Positions 8,958-18,060 of a stretch of 64,000 nucleotides of DNA are shown here, piece by piece; within the stretch, counting starts at the first letter, position 1; each line of letters starts with the position of its first letter. The notes under the pieces are model-generated. The model worked only from the letters and a program-made list of their open reading frames with translations. It searched no databases and was not told where the DNA came from. This DNA comes from Mesobacillus persicus (GTDB lineage Bacteria; Bacillota; Bacilli; Bacillales; Cytobacillaceae), in NCBI RefSeq assembly GCF_900109925.1, contig NZ_FOBW01000005.1, forward strand, positions 1 to 64,000, given 5' to 3'. A program made the position numbers and the translations under genes.

Positions 8958-9148
8958 GCTGATTGGAGCTCCAGGCACGTAGACTCCTCGAAAATGAACT
9001 GCACATTTTCTCGTGCGCGGGCCTCTCAAGAAAGCCATTCAGTGTCCTGCGGGAGTGCCAGGCCAAGGAAGACCCCACAGGAGCGCAGCGACGAGGAGGC
9101 TCACCTCACGCCCCGCGGAAAGCGAAGTGCCTGGAGCGGAAATCAACA
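8958..9148 (+). repeat. GC-rich interspersed element, long form (copy B)
   Basis: This second long copy is in opposite orientation to copy A and only about 115 bp from it. Its end stem pairs AGGCAC with GTGCCT. It carries the same extra hairpin segment (GAAAATG...CATTTTC) and the same core as the other copies. It lies upstream of the amidohydrolase gene but ends about 150 bp before its start. Confidence 0.9.
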
Positions 9149-9296
9149 ACCCAGTTTTGCAAGCTAAAAATTATTAACAAAAGTCCAACTAAAGCAGGAA
9201 AATGAAATATTTTGTAGAATTATTTATATCAATAATTCTTTTATATGTTTTTAATACATATACTGAGAATAAATATAATAAAAGGAGCGTGCAATT

Positions 9297-10529
9297 ATGC
9301 AAAAACAAAAGATGCTGATTAATGGCGAGCGATTAAAAGATTCTCTAGAGAAGTTTGCCGACTTTGGACGGACAGCAAATAACGGAGTGACTCGGTTATC
9401 CTTATCGGAAGAGGATCGGTTAGCTAGAAATTACTTTCGTTCTTGTTGTGAAGAGTTAGGCCTGGACGTGAAGGTAGATGACATGGGAAACATGTACGCT
9501 ACACTTGCTGGCACGGAGGATAAGCCACCAATCGTGATTGGCTCTCATCTGGATTCCGTAAAAAAAGGTGGCCGATTCGATGGAGTGTTAGGAGTCCTAG
9601 CCGGTCTTGAAGTCGTCCGCACGCTAGTCGATAACAACGTCAAGCCAAAAATCCCTGTCACGATTGCCAATATCACGAATGAAGAAGGCGCACGGTTTGA
9701 ACCTTCAATGATGGCTTCTGGTGTATTGTCAGGAAAATTTGATAAAGCAAAGATGGTTCAAAGTACGGATGTAGATGGAATCACGTTTGGAGAAGCGTTG
9801 AAATCCATTGGTTACGAGGGCGATGAAGCCAACCGTTTAAAAGAGGCGACAGCTTTTATCGAAATCCATATCGAACAAGGTCCAATCCTCGAACACGAGA
9901 ACCTTACTATTGGGGTTGTTGAGTGCGTGCTTGGCATGTGTTGTTATGAAATTGAAGTAACAGGAGAATCTGACCATGCTGGGACTACGCCAATGGCAAT
10001 GAGAAAAGACGCCCTGTTTGCAACCAACAACCTTATTACTGAAGCACGTACGAAGTTAAATGCCCTTGATAATGACTTAGTTTATACAATGGGCCGACTG
10101 AACGTTCTACCGAATATCCACACGGTCATCCCTAATAAAGTCATCTTTACACTAGAAGCCCGTCACCAAAACCCAGCAACGATTCAAAAGGTAGAAGAAA
10201 TTATCTTAGGTTTAACTCAATCTTCTGCTAATGAAGGCTGTGAAGTAAAGGCAACGAAGCTTTGGGGACGTGATACGGTTTGGTTTGATCAAGAAATTGT
10301 GGACTCCGTCGAACAAGCCACTCAAACTTTAGGCTATTCATACAAGAGAATGGTCAGCGGCGCAGGACATGATGCTCAGTTCCTTGCAAGCTATATACCA
10401 TCCGCAATGATTTTCGCTCCAAGCATTAATGGAAAGAGCCATAGTGAAGAAGAGTTGACCACTTACGAAGATTGCGAAAAAGGCGTGAATGTCGTTCTTG
10501 AAACCGTTCTTTCCTTGCAATCCAAATAA
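9297..10529 (+). CDS. M20-type N-carbamoyl amino acid / ureidopropionase amidohydrolase
   Basis: The 410-aa protein belongs to the zinc-dependent M20 hydantoinase/carbamoylase family, which includes N-carbamoyl-L-amino acid hydrolase, allantoate amidohydrolase and bacterial beta-ureidopropionase. Metal-site motifs are GSHLDSV (His 84), GGRFDG (Asp 95), TNEEGARF (Glu 129-130), IEIHIEQGP (His 191) and a C-terminal GKSHSEEEL. A dimerisation domain follows TGESDHAGTTPM. The ATG has AAAGGAG 8 bp upstream. The nearby dihydropyrimidine dehydrogenase and dihydropyrimidinase genes make hydrolysis of N-carbamoyl-beta-alanine to beta-alanine, CO2 and ammonia the best guess for its role. It lies outside the minus-strand operon and has its own terminator. 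Confidence 0.85.
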   Translation: MQKQKMLINGERLKDSLEKFADFGRTANNGVTRLSLSEEDRLARNYFRSCCEELGLDVKVDDMGNMYATLAGTEDKPPIVIGSHLDSVKKGGRFDGVLGVLAGLEVVRTLVDNNVKPKIPVTIANITNEEGARFEPSMMASGVLSGKFDKAKMVQSTDVDGITFGEALKSIGYEGDEANRLKEATAFIEIHIEQGPILEHENLTIGVVECVLGMCCYEIEVTGESDHAGTTPMAMRKDALFATNNLITEARTKLNALDNDLVYTMGRLNVLPNIHTVIPNKVIFTLEARHQNPATIQKVEEIILGLTQSSANEGCEVKATKLWGRDTVWFDQEIVDSVEQATQTLGYSYKRMVSGAGHDAQFLASYIPSAMIFAPSINGKSHSEEELTTYEDCEKGVNVVLETVLSLQSK

Positions 10530-10567
10530 AACCTTCCTACATGATGTTCATTATCATCTCTCCACCT

Positions 10568-10602
10568 CCGGATTTCCTCCCAACGGATATCCGGTTTTTT
10601 TT
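10568..10602 (+). terminator. Terminator after amidohydrolase gene
   Basis: Arms CCGGAT and ATCCGG are followed by a run of eight T, about 40 bp after the amidohydrolase stop. The rest of the 330-bp gap up to ald is AT-rich and holds no other gene; the ald promoter presumably lies in it. Confidence 0.85.
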
Positions 10603-10861
10603 ATTCTTCAACGTAAAATATCCTCATGATTTCAGCAAATTTAATTATACATTAACTTTACTTGCTTTATTGAATATTAAATAATGTTATCAATATACAT
10701 TTACACCAATTATAATTGCCTAAATATTTAAAATATTATATAATTAAATAGATATAATTACTTATTCCTGTTTGTTTGGTCAGATCGTTTATGTTGTTAA
10801 AGCGTTTGGTCTAGAAGTCTTTGAACCTCTAAATCTGTTATTTAATAAGGAGGAAATGAAT

Positions 10862-11989
10862 ATGTTAATCGGAGTACCTAAGGAAATTAAAAACAATGAA
10901 AATCGTGTTGCCCTCACCCCTGCTGGAGTAGCCACCTTCCTACAAGCAGGTCACAAAGTACTAATCGAAGCAAGCGCAGGTCTAGGCAGTGGCTTCACGA
11001 ATGAAGATTATTTAGAAGCAGGCGCCAAGATCGTTCAATCACCTAAAGAGATATGGGCCCAGGCTGACATGATTATGAAAGTAAAAGAACCGATCCAATC
11101 TGAGTACCAATATTTCCGTGAAGATGCGATTCTATTTACGTACCTCCATTTAGCGGCTGAAGCTGAACTCGCCAAAGCGCTAATCGACAGCCGCATGACG
11201 GCGATTGCTTATGAAACGGTTGAAGAAAATCGTACCTTACCTCTCTTGACACCAATGAGCGAAGTCGCAGGGCGGATGGCGTCCCAAATTGGTGCTCAAT
11301 TCCTTGAGAAACCTAAGGGTGGAAAAGGTGTCCTACTAGGCGGTGTGCCAGGAGTTTCAAGGTCAAAAGTGACCATCATCGGTGGTGGGGTCGTTGGAAC
11401 GAATGCAGCCAAAATAGCGATTGGGCTTGGAGCGGATGTGACGATTGTTGATTTAAATCCTGATCGTCTACGTCAACTCGATGATATTTTCGGCGCAAGC
11501 ATTCAAACCTTGATGTCAAACCCATTAAATATCGCTGAGGCTGTTAAAAATTCCGATTTGGTGATCGGCGCCGTCCTGATTCCTGGATCAAAAGCACCGA
11601 AATTAGTCACAGCAGACATGGTAAGCTCGATGTCACCGGGATCAGTGATTGTCGATGTAGCCGTCGACCAGGGAGGAATTTTCGAGACGGTGGACAAAAT
11701 CACGACTCATGATGCACCTACCTACGAAAAATATGGTGTCGTCCACTACGCTGTTGCGAATATGCCTGGCGCTGTCCCACGAACATCGACACTCGCGTTA
11801 ACAAATGTAACGGTCCCATATGCACTGCAAATTGCCAACAAAGGGGTTAAACAGGCCATCACGGATAACAAGGCCCTGGCGCTTGGTGTGAACACAGTTG
11901 GTGGTGCGATTACCTATAAAGCCGTGGCCCAAGACCTTGGCTATGAATACGTCTCTCTAGACAAAGCATTAGAAACCGTTCCATCTTAA
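10862..11989 (+). CDS. ald: Alanine dehydrogenase
   Basis: Ald reversibly oxidises L-alanine to pyruvate and ammonium with NAD+. The 375-aa protein has the family N-terminus [20 protein letters not shown], the substrate/catalytic region around FTYLHLAAE (His near residue 96), and the NAD-binding Rossmann motif [17 protein letters not shown] near residue 170. The start is set by AAGGAGG 8 bp upstream of this ATG; an upstream in-frame ATG would add 30 unrelated residues. A strong terminator follows. Besides alanine use, it could regenerate pyruvate for the beta-alanine aminotransferase encoded at 13.2-14.5 kb. Confidence 0.95.
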   Translation: MLIGVPKEIKNNENRVALTPAGVATFLQAGHKVLIEASAGLGSGFTNEDYLEAGAKIVQSPKEIWAQADMIMKVKEPIQSEYQYFREDAILFTYLHLAAEAELAKALIDSRMTAIAYETVEENRTLPLLTPMSEVAGRMASQIGAQFLEKPKGGKGVLLGGVPGVSRSKVTIIGGGVVGTNAAKIAIGLGADVTIVDLNPDRLRQLDDIFGASIQTLMSNPLNIAEAVKNSDLVIGAVLIPGSKAPKLVTADMVSSMSPGSVIVDVAVDQGGIFETVDKITTHDAPTYEKYGVVHYAVANMPGAVPRTSTLALTNVTVPYALQIANKGVKQAITDNKALALGVNTVGGAITYKAVAQDLGYEYVSLDKALETVPS

Positions 11990-12019
11990 TCAGTGCAGAA
12001 GTTAAATAGAAATGATTCC

Positions 12020-12056
12020 ACTTCCCTCTCAATGAGTTCCTGAGGGAAGTTTTTTT
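12020..12056 (+). terminator. Terminator of ald
   Basis: A hairpin with arms ACTTCCCTC and GAGGGAAGT followed by seven T lies about 30 bp after the ald stop codon. Confidence 0.92.
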
Positions 12057-12514
12057 GAGTAAATTATCCTATTTTTCTAAAAAATACTAGGAATTCTGAA
12101 TTTTTAGTATAATATAGAGGTATACCCTTTTTTCCTTTTAATAAAAACACTGTCAGAATATCTAACAAACCAATAGTTAAGCGGAATACTGATTGATATG
12201 ATTAAACACACAGAAGGTTCTTAAAGATCTATTTTAGATACATACGATGAGTATACAACCCTACCTATGATGATTCTCTAATAAAACAATCTACTTCTTT
12301 TGAAGGTTATTCATTTTGTATACGCTTTCATTTTAAATAGTCTGTGTTAAAAGGTCGATGTAGATTTTAAGTCAAGTTGATTAAAGAGCAAATCAGCATA
12401 CGAGCCTTTTAATATAAAATATATAACCTGATCTCTTTTAGAAGGAATCGCAACAGACTGATATGTATTAACCCGTAAATTTCTAAACATGCTGTAAGGG
12501 GGAATTTGTTACCA
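12057..12514. other. AT-rich intergenic gap, no gene seen
   Basis: About 460 bp separate the ald terminator from the ART-like gene. I see no open frame with a ribosome binding site, no convincing hairpin and no repeat family member here. Confidence 0.5.
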
Positions 12515-13063
12515 ATGAAAAGAACAGCCTACCGGGGAGTTAGCTTTAATGAAGCGCAAGCAGTTGTTCAAAACCAATGGTATGAACGTACAGAATCCAG
12601 AGACTTTCTTAATGGAGTTGCGGCTAGATCTTCATTCGGACAAGGGCTTTATCTAGTCAATGATCAAGTGCTCGCTGCTCGATATGCCTTCTGCCATGCG
12701 GAAGTAGAAAAAGATGAACAGGCCGTCATTTTGAAGCAGAAAATCCATTTGAATAACCCATTTATCTTGAACTATAAATATAGTGAAACCCGTTTAAGGA
12801 AGGATGCTCTGAATTGGAAGTTTGATCAAATTGCTTTTCCGTATAGTGAAGAAGATGAAACCACGGAAAATTCACTAGAAATCTCGCGAAAAATCGGTGA
12901 AGTCATCATGGAATACCTTCTCCATCATTCATATGATGGAATTATTTATCACATCAATGATGAAATTATTTATTATGTCCTGTATGATCAAGCCCATCAA
13001 GTTGAAAAGATTGAAGTAGAACTTGTTTTTAATATCCATGAACTCAATCAGCAGCCTTCTTAA
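12515..13063 (+). CDS. Putative ADP-ribosyltransferase-fold protein, 182 aa
   Basis: I do not recognise a named family, but the layout recalls small ART-fold proteins: an early YRG (residues 5-7) in the position of the NAD-binding first motif, a central GQGLYLVNDQVLAARYA (about 40-56) resembling the glycine-Tyr strand and helix of that fold, and a late YDGIIY...EIIYYVLYDQ (about 142-162) like the third motif containing the catalytic Glu in phage and polyvalent ART domains. There is no signal peptide or membrane segment, so it should be cytosolic. The ATG is chosen because GGGGGA lies 10 bp upstream; a TTG nine bases earlier is too close. It stands alone between ald and the pyrimidine operon. 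The function is inferred from pattern only. Confidence 0.45.
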   Translation: MKRTAYRGVSFNEAQAVVQNQWYERTESRDFLNGVAARSSFGQGLYLVNDQVLAARYAFCHAEVEKDEQAVILKQKIHLNNPFILNYKYSETRLRKDALNWKFDQIAFPYSEEDETTENSLEISRKIGEVIMEYLLHHSYDGIIYHINDEIIYYVLYDQAHQVEKIEVELVFNIHELNQQPS

Positions 13064-13140
13064 TTTAGAAAGGATACCTCATAGACTCCACTCAAAAATA
13101 CACCACTTGTTTCTACCAAACGATATTCATGTATAAAAAA

Positions 13141-13178
13141 ACAGAAAAAGAACAGGCATGCGACCTGTTCTTTTTCTG
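13141..13178. terminator. Bidirectional terminator ART-like / aminotransferase
   Basis: A perfect 14-bp stem (AGAAAAAGAACAGG with its complement) and 7-nt loop separate the convergent ART-like gene and the aminotransferase gene that ends the pyrimidine operon. Confidence 0.93.
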
Positions 13179-13188
13179 CTTCTTACTA

Positions 13189-14547
13189 TTAAACGGTTTG
13201 AGATTCACATTCCTCAATAACTGTCTTGACTGTATCAACAAGGAAACGTAAATCCTCATCTGTTGATGACAATGGTGGTGCAAGAATGAGGACGTTTTGA
13301 TAACCAGGAATCGTGTCGCCATTTCGGCCAATGATGAGTCCCTTTTCTTTACATTTTGCAATGACTTTCCCTGAGAACTCCTCGGCGGCAGGGGCTTTCG
13401 TTTGCTTATCTGCAACCAGCTCGATTCCGAATAAGAAACCTACACCACGTACCTCTCCTACACAATCAAGAGTTTCCAAGTCTTGTAACTCATTTAATAC
13501 ACTTCTACCAAGCTGAGAAACTCGCTCAACGATTCCTTCGTTTTCAATGATTTCAATATTTTTAAGGGCAACTGCGCATGCCGCTGGATGTCCACCAAAA
13601 GTAGATACATGACGGAAATGCTGTTTGTCGCCCTCTCCTTTGAATTTCTCATAAATATAGGATTGAACGGCTGTTGCTCCCAGTGGCATATAGCCACTTG
13701 TAAGCCCTTTAGCCATCGTCACGATATCTGGCTGCACACCTGCCGAATGCATAAACCCGAACATCTCACCTGTCCGTCCAAAGCCCGATACCACTTCATC
13801 GACAATTAACAGGACATCATTTTCTTTACAAATCTCAGCAACCCTTGTTAGATATTCCTTTGAAGGGATGAGAACACCACCGCCAGAGATAAATGGTTCT
13901 AAAATAATCCCTGCAACGGTATCAGCGCCTTCCCATGTAATCACTTCCTTGATATATTCCGCAGCTGCTAGATCGCTTTCAAAGGTACTACGATAGCTAT
14001 ATGGCGGCGGAACATGCAGGAAGCCGGAAGCGCTCGGACCATACTTCCCCTTGCGGTTCGCTTGGGCAGTTGCACTTAGTGCTCCTATCGTTGATCCATG
14101 ATAGGCACGGTATCTCGAAATAAATTTATATTTACCAGGGTTCCCGTTTTGGGCATGATATTGCCTAGCAATCTTAAAAGCTACTTCGTTTGCCTCTGAA
14201 CCACTATTTGAAAAATAAGTCGTATAAGAACCTTTCAACAAACTGCTAAGCTTTGCCGATAGTTCAATCGCTGGTACATGGCTTTGCGTAAGCGGGAAAT
14301 AAGAGACATTCACCATTTGGTCATAAGCGGCTTGAGCGATTTCTTTTCGACCGTGCCCTAGGTTTAAACACCACAAGCCAGAAACGCCGTCCAAATATTT
14401 ATTGCCTTCCATATCTGTAAACCAAGAACCTTCACCCTTTGTAGCAATCGTCGGGTTTGCGTTTGCGTTAAACCGGCTCATTGAATGCCATAAATGTTCT
14501 TTATCCTTTTGAACTAACGTTTTGTTTTCTGTTTGAACTTCTTGCAT
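13189..14547 (-). CDS. Class III aminotransferase, probable beta-alanine:pyruvate transaminase
   Basis: This 452-aa PLP enzyme of aminotransferase class III has the family's SNSGSEANEVAFKIAR near residue 105, YRAYHGST near 145, the Asp motif LLIVDEVVSGFGRTGEMFGF near 250 and the PLP lysine in MAKGLTSGYMPLGA near 280. Class III enzymes of this type transfer the amino group of omega-amino acids such as beta-alanine to pyruvate. As the last gene of the pyrimidine operon it is well placed to convert beta-alanine to malonate semialdehyde. The start is set by GGAGGG upstream of MQEVQTEN; the open frame extends 41 codons further without such a site. Substrate preference is inferred from context. Confidence 0.85.
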   Translation of the reverse strand: MQEVQTENKTLVQKDKEHLWHSMSRFNANANPTIATKGEGSWFTDMEGNKYLDGVSGLWCLNLGHGRKEIAQAAYDQMVNVSYFPLTQSHVPAIELSAKLSSLLKGSYTTYFSNSGSEANEVAFKIARQYHAQNGNPGKYKFISRYRAYHGSTIGALSATAQANRKGKYGPSASGFLHVPPPYSYRSTFESDLAAAEYIKEVITWEGADTVAGIILEPFISGGGVLIPSKEYLTRVAEICKENDVLLIVDEVVSGFGRTGEMFGFMHSAGVQPDIVTMAKGLTSGYMPLGATAVQSYIYEKFKGEGDKQHFRHVSTFGGHPAACAVALKNIEIIENEGIVERVSQLGRSVLNELQDLETLDCVGEVRGVGFLFGIELVADKQTKAPAAEEFSGKVIAKCKEKGLIIGRNGDTIPGYQNVLILAPPLSSTDEDLRFLVDTVKTVIEECESQTV

Positions 14548-14614
14548 GATTTTCCCTCCATTCATCGTTCGTGGCTTAGTGTGTAAAAAAACTTTTTTAT
14601 AAAAAACTAGAAAA

Positions 14615-15820
14615 TTAGACTGGTAGTTTCCCTTTCTCCACATCTGATTCCTTCGCTGCTCCGCTCGCAAGCGCTGCCTTTGATACCGCGTACGCTACAC
14701 GAGTGACGACCCGCTCATCAAATGGAGACGGAATCACATAGTCCTCGTGAAGGTCATGGGTTCCGACGATTTCCGCAATCGCATAAACAGCTGCGATCTT
14801 CATTTCTTCGTTTATTTCAGTTGCTCTCACATCAAGGGCACCTCGGAAAATCCCTGGGAAAGCTAGGACATTATTCACCTGATTGGGAAAATCAGAACGA
14901 CCGGTGCCAACAACCCTAGCACCCGCTGCCTTTGCCTCAACAGGCATGATTTCTGGGTCTGGATTCGCCATCGCAAAAATGATCGCGTCATTAGCCATAG
15001 TTTCAACCATCTCAGCCGTTAAAGCCCCGGCGGCGGAGACACCAATAAATACATCCGCATCCTTTATCACCGTGCCTAACGAGCCTTCAATTCTTTTTCC
15101 ATTCGTTTGCTTGGCAAGCTCTTCCTTCAGCGGGTTCATTCGGAACGGGCGACCTTCGTAAATCGCACCTTGTGAATCACATAGAACAATATCTTTTGCT
15201 CCCATGGATAAAAGGAGTTTCACGATGGCCACTCCTGCCGCCCCGGCTCCATTTACAACGATTTTTACTTCATTCAGTCGCTTTTTTACCAATGAAAGGG
15301 CATTGATCAATCCAGCGGCTGTAACAATGGCTGTTCCATGCTGATCGTCATGGAAAACGGGGATATTCATCTCTTTTTTTAGACGCTCCTCAATCACAAA
15401 GCAGTTCGGAGCAGAGATATCCTCGAGATTGATCGCACCGAAAGTCGGTTCAAGACGTTTTACCGTCTCTACTACTTCATCAACGTCTTGAGTGTTCAAA
15501 CACAAAGGGATGGCATCAATATCCGCAAACAGTTTAAATAAAGCCGCTTTCCCTTCCATAACAGGCATCGCCGCACTTGGGCCGATATTTCCAAGCCCTA
15601 ACACGGACGACCCTTCTGTGACAACAGCAACAAAATTGCCTTTTATCGTATATTCATAGATTTTTTCCTCGTTGACAGCAATCTCCTTACAAGGTTCAGC
15701 AACACCAGGTGAATAAACTAAACTTAAATCCTCTGGACCTTTCACTGGAGTCTTAACTCCAACATTCAGTTTCCCTGAATGCTTTCTGTGAAGCTCCAAG
15801 GCTCTTTCTTTCATATTCAA
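14615..15820 (-). CDS. NAD(P)-dependent malic enzyme
   Basis: The 401-aa enzyme oxidatively decarboxylates malate to pyruvate. It has the short bacterial malic-enzyme layout: catalytic domain with [15 protein letters not shown] (Tyr near residue 36), metal-binding [15 protein letters not shown] near 142 and FHDDQHGTA near 160, then an NAD-binding domain with [18 protein letters not shown] near 192. It starts at a TTG 9 bp after AGGGGAG, although an ATG two codons later is also possible. A malic enzyme is unusual inside a pyrimidine catabolic operon. It may supply pyruvate as amino acceptor for the adjacent transaminase, or NAD(P)H for the reductive first step. Confidence 0.9.
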   Translation of the reverse strand: MNMKERALELHRKHSGKLNVGVKTPVKGPEDLSLVYSPGVAEPCKEIAVNEEKIYEYTIKGNFVAVVTEGSSVLGLGNIGPSAAMPVMEGKAALFKLFADIDAIPLCLNTQDVDEVVETVKRLEPTFGAINLEDISAPNCFVIEERLKKEMNIPVFHDDQHGTAIVTAAGLINALSLVKKRLNEVKIVVNGAGAAGVAIVKLLLSMGAKDIVLCDSQGAIYEGRPFRMNPLKEELAKQTNGKRIEGSLGTVIKDADVFIGVSAAGALTAEMVETMANDAIIFAMANPDPEIMPVEAKAAGARVVGTGRSDFPNQVNNVLAFPGIFRGALDVRATEINEEMKIAAVYAIAEIVGTHDLHEDYVIPSPFDERVVTRVAYAVSKAALASGAAKESDVEKGKLPV

Positions 15821-15847
15821 TCCGTGTCACTCCCCTCTTCTTTTTAA

Positions 15848-16081
15848 TTATGCCGATACCGAATTTGTTTTTTTATGATTAGCAATGATGATATTTGAGA
15901 AATGTTTTCGAGCATCTGCTGTTAAAATATGAAGGGTGATGTTTTCCTCTTTTTGATCTGCAGGCGCAAATTCAACGAATGCACCGCTTAAGTTTTCACG
16001 TACACTGGCGATTTGATAGCCTTGTTCGATGAGTGAATCGATTTTCGTTTTTTCTTCTAGGAATTCGTTATAAGATGACAT
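15848..16081 (-). CDS. Uncharacterised 77-aa protein in pyrimidine operon
   Basis: The small cytosolic protein begins MSSYNEFLEEKTKIDSLIEQ and has a compact mixed alpha/beta look with no cysteines, membrane segment or signal. The middle (GYQIASVRENLSGAFVEFAP) looks like an amphipathic strand pair followed by a helix. AAGGAGG lies 8 bp before the ATG, so it is very likely translated. It lies between the permease and malic enzyme genes in the same orientation, which suggests a role in the pathway or its regulation. I do not recognise the family. Confidence 0.75.
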   Translation of the reverse strand: MSSYNEFLEEKTKIDSLIEQGYQIASVRENLSGAFVEFAPADQKEENITLHILTADARKHFSNIIIANHKKTNSVSA

Positions 16082-16247
16082 TTTTTCATCCTCCTTTAAA
16101 TTAAGGGGTTTATTTTTAATACTAAAGCTGTGGTAAAGAGGAGTTGATTTCCGCAACGGTAATAGCTATCCACGGGGTCGAATGCCTTCCGCTACATTCA
16201 ATATGTAGCCAAATCAACAACGCCCTTTAATAGACCCAAAATATCTG

Positions 16248-16425
16248 TCTATCTTACCGACCGAGCGAATTTCCGCTCACCTCGGGACCATAGAACCACT
16301 CTATCTTACCGTCCGAGCGATTTTTCACTCTCCTCGGGCACATAGAGCCTCTCTATCTTACCGACCAGGCGAATTTTCACGCCCCACGGGCACTAAAGGC
16401 CCCTACCTTATTGCCAAGTGAATTT
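16248..16425. repeat. Tandem repeat, 52-bp period, three and a half units
   Basis: Units start at 16248, 16300 and 16352 with exactly 52-bp spacing and share TCTATCTTACCG-CC-GCGA, a T-rich block, C-CC-CGGG and CATAGA. A fourth truncated unit starts at 16404 (TACCTTATTGCC). Within each unit CGAGCG...CTCGGG can pair, so each could form a small hairpin. The array lies between the permease gene and the 77-aa gene, inside the transcribed operon region. Confidence 0.88.
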
Positions 16426-16443
16426 TTATTCAATTTTAAAAAC

Positions 16444-17925
16444 TTAAACCCCTACGGTTCCTGTTTCTGCTGGGCTATCAACTGTTTCGGTGGCGTCTGA
16501 TGTATCGATGATCCAGTCACGACCTACTGTGATACCCAGATATTTTTCATCACTTGGATTGATGAGTTCGGCTTGCTGATACTTTTTAAACCACCAGTAT
16601 TTTGTTAAGACATAATAGAGGACTGCACCAACGATAAATCCGGCAAAGAAAGAGTAGGTCGGTAACGCAAGTGCTATAACACCGCTGATTCCCCAGGAAA
16701 TCATACCCGCCCAGTTAATGCCCATATGGTATTTATATTGGCCATCCATTTCATACAAATCTGGCACGTTAACTCTTCGCTTGCGCACGATATAGTAGTC
16801 AGCAAAGATAATCCCAACAATCCCTGCTAACAAACCTCCGATGATTGAAAGAAACGGTAGTAAAGCATCAAACAGCTGCCAAGGTTGAGTGACAATTCCG
16901 ATGACACCAGCTAAACTTACCCCAACATAAAACGAGACTTTCGGACCGCCGATGTTTGAGAAAATTGTTCCGGCTGGGACTAGGTTGGCTGTTGTATTGG
17001 TCGACCACTGAGCAAAGACAATCATTAGTAGCAAAATCGCTAACACGAAGCCGCTTGCTGTGGATTGCATCGCTGCGATTGGATCATAGTTTCCAAGGGC
17101 AATATACCCTAAGCCACCAATTAGAACCATTGAAGTTTGAGTTAAAGGCAAGGCAATTAGTGTTGGAACTAATGTACTTTTGTTTCGTTTGAACCAGCTT
17201 CTTTCAAATTTTGGTGCTTTTACAAAGCGAGAAAGCGTAGAGAAGTCAGCAGCCAATGTTGACCAATAGCCCATATTTCCAATCATAACCGTCATAAAGG
17301 CTGTAAACAGCGCTGCACCTGTGACTGGGCTTTCCACCCAACTCCAGACATTCCTTCCCGTCTCCCCTGCTTGATCAACGAGTGTTACGTACATCCAAAT
17401 CGAGATGAGAATAAGAACGGGCGCCGCCAAATCAGCGAATTTCTCAAGCGCTTTAATCCCAATCGAAGTGTTAATCACCTGGATGACAACAAACACTAAA
17501 AAGCAGACAAACCAGTTATCATATCCTGTTAAAACATTTAAAATCCCATTGATTGCTGCTGCACCAAAGTAGGAGTTGATCCCGAACCAGATCGAAGCGG
17601 CTAGCCCCCGTAGTAAAGAAGGGATATGTGTACCGACAATTCCGAACGGAGCCCTAAGGTAGATGGGAAAAGAAATTCCATGCTCGATGCCGATGTCACC
17701 GATTAAGACCATAAACACACCAATGATTAAACAACCAATAAATGAAGCCAGAAGCACCCATACCAAAGGAATGGATTGAACTCCCGTGCCGCCAAGAGCA
17801 AAAGCAGCCAGGACAACCGCCATCCCAATCCACATCATCGAAAAGCCAAAGGTACCTAGACTCCTCTCACTATGTGCAATTGGTAATAAATCAGGCGATT
17901 TTAGATAACTGTTATTTTTCTTCAT
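16444..17925 (-). CDS. NCS1-family nucleobase (uracil/allantoin type) permease
   Basis: The 493-aa integral membrane protein belongs to the nucleobase:cation symporter-1 family (about 12 membrane segments). Recognisable pieces are the N-terminal HSERSLGTFGFSMMWIGMAV, FPIYLRAPFGIVG near residue 92, the ASIWFGINSYFGAAAING block near 112 with substrate-contact residues, and WSTNTTANLVPAG near 315. The ATG is fixed by AAAAGGAG 8 bp upstream; the open frame runs 27 codons further without a site. Lying directly after the dihydropyrimidinase gene, it most likely imports uracil, thymine or hydantoin-like compounds for the pathway. Confidence 0.9.
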   Translation of the reverse strand: MKKNNSYLKSPDLLPIAHSERSLGTFGFSMMWIGMAVVLAAFALGGTGVQSIPLVWVLLASFIGCLIIGVFMVLIGDIGIEHGISFPIYLRAPFGIVGTHIPSLLRGLAASIWFGINSYFGAAAINGILNVLTGYDNWFVCFLVFVVIQVINTSIGIKALEKFADLAAPVLILISIWMYVTLVDQAGETGRNVWSWVESPVTGAALFTAFMTVMIGNMGYWSTLAADFSTLSRFVKAPKFERSWFKRNKSTLVPTLIALPLTQTSMVLIGGLGYIALGNYDPIAAMQSTASGFVLAILLLMIVFAQWSTNTTANLVPAGTIFSNIGGPKVSFYVGVSLAGVIGIVTQPWQLFDALLPFLSIIGGLLAGIVGIIFADYYIVRKRRVNVPDLYEMDGQYKYHMGINWAGMISWGISGVIALALPTYSFFAGFIVGAVLYYVLTKYWWFKKYQQAELINPSDEKYLGITVGRDWIIDTSDATETVDSPAETGTVGV

Positions 17926-18060
17926 CACATTTCTCCTTTTATAAAGACTTTGTTTCGGAATAGGCTTTGATGTTGAATAAAAGGAAGGAGAAATCCTTCC
18001 TTTCATCGTTAGTCAGTATTCACTCACAAGCCAGGAGCCTTGTTATGGTTTTGTTCTGTT

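Noticed and set aside
8615-9205. Several 60-90 codon frames within the GC-rich elements
   Set aside because: They are explained by the repeat sequence, appear in both orientations in the copies, and lack ribosome binding sites.
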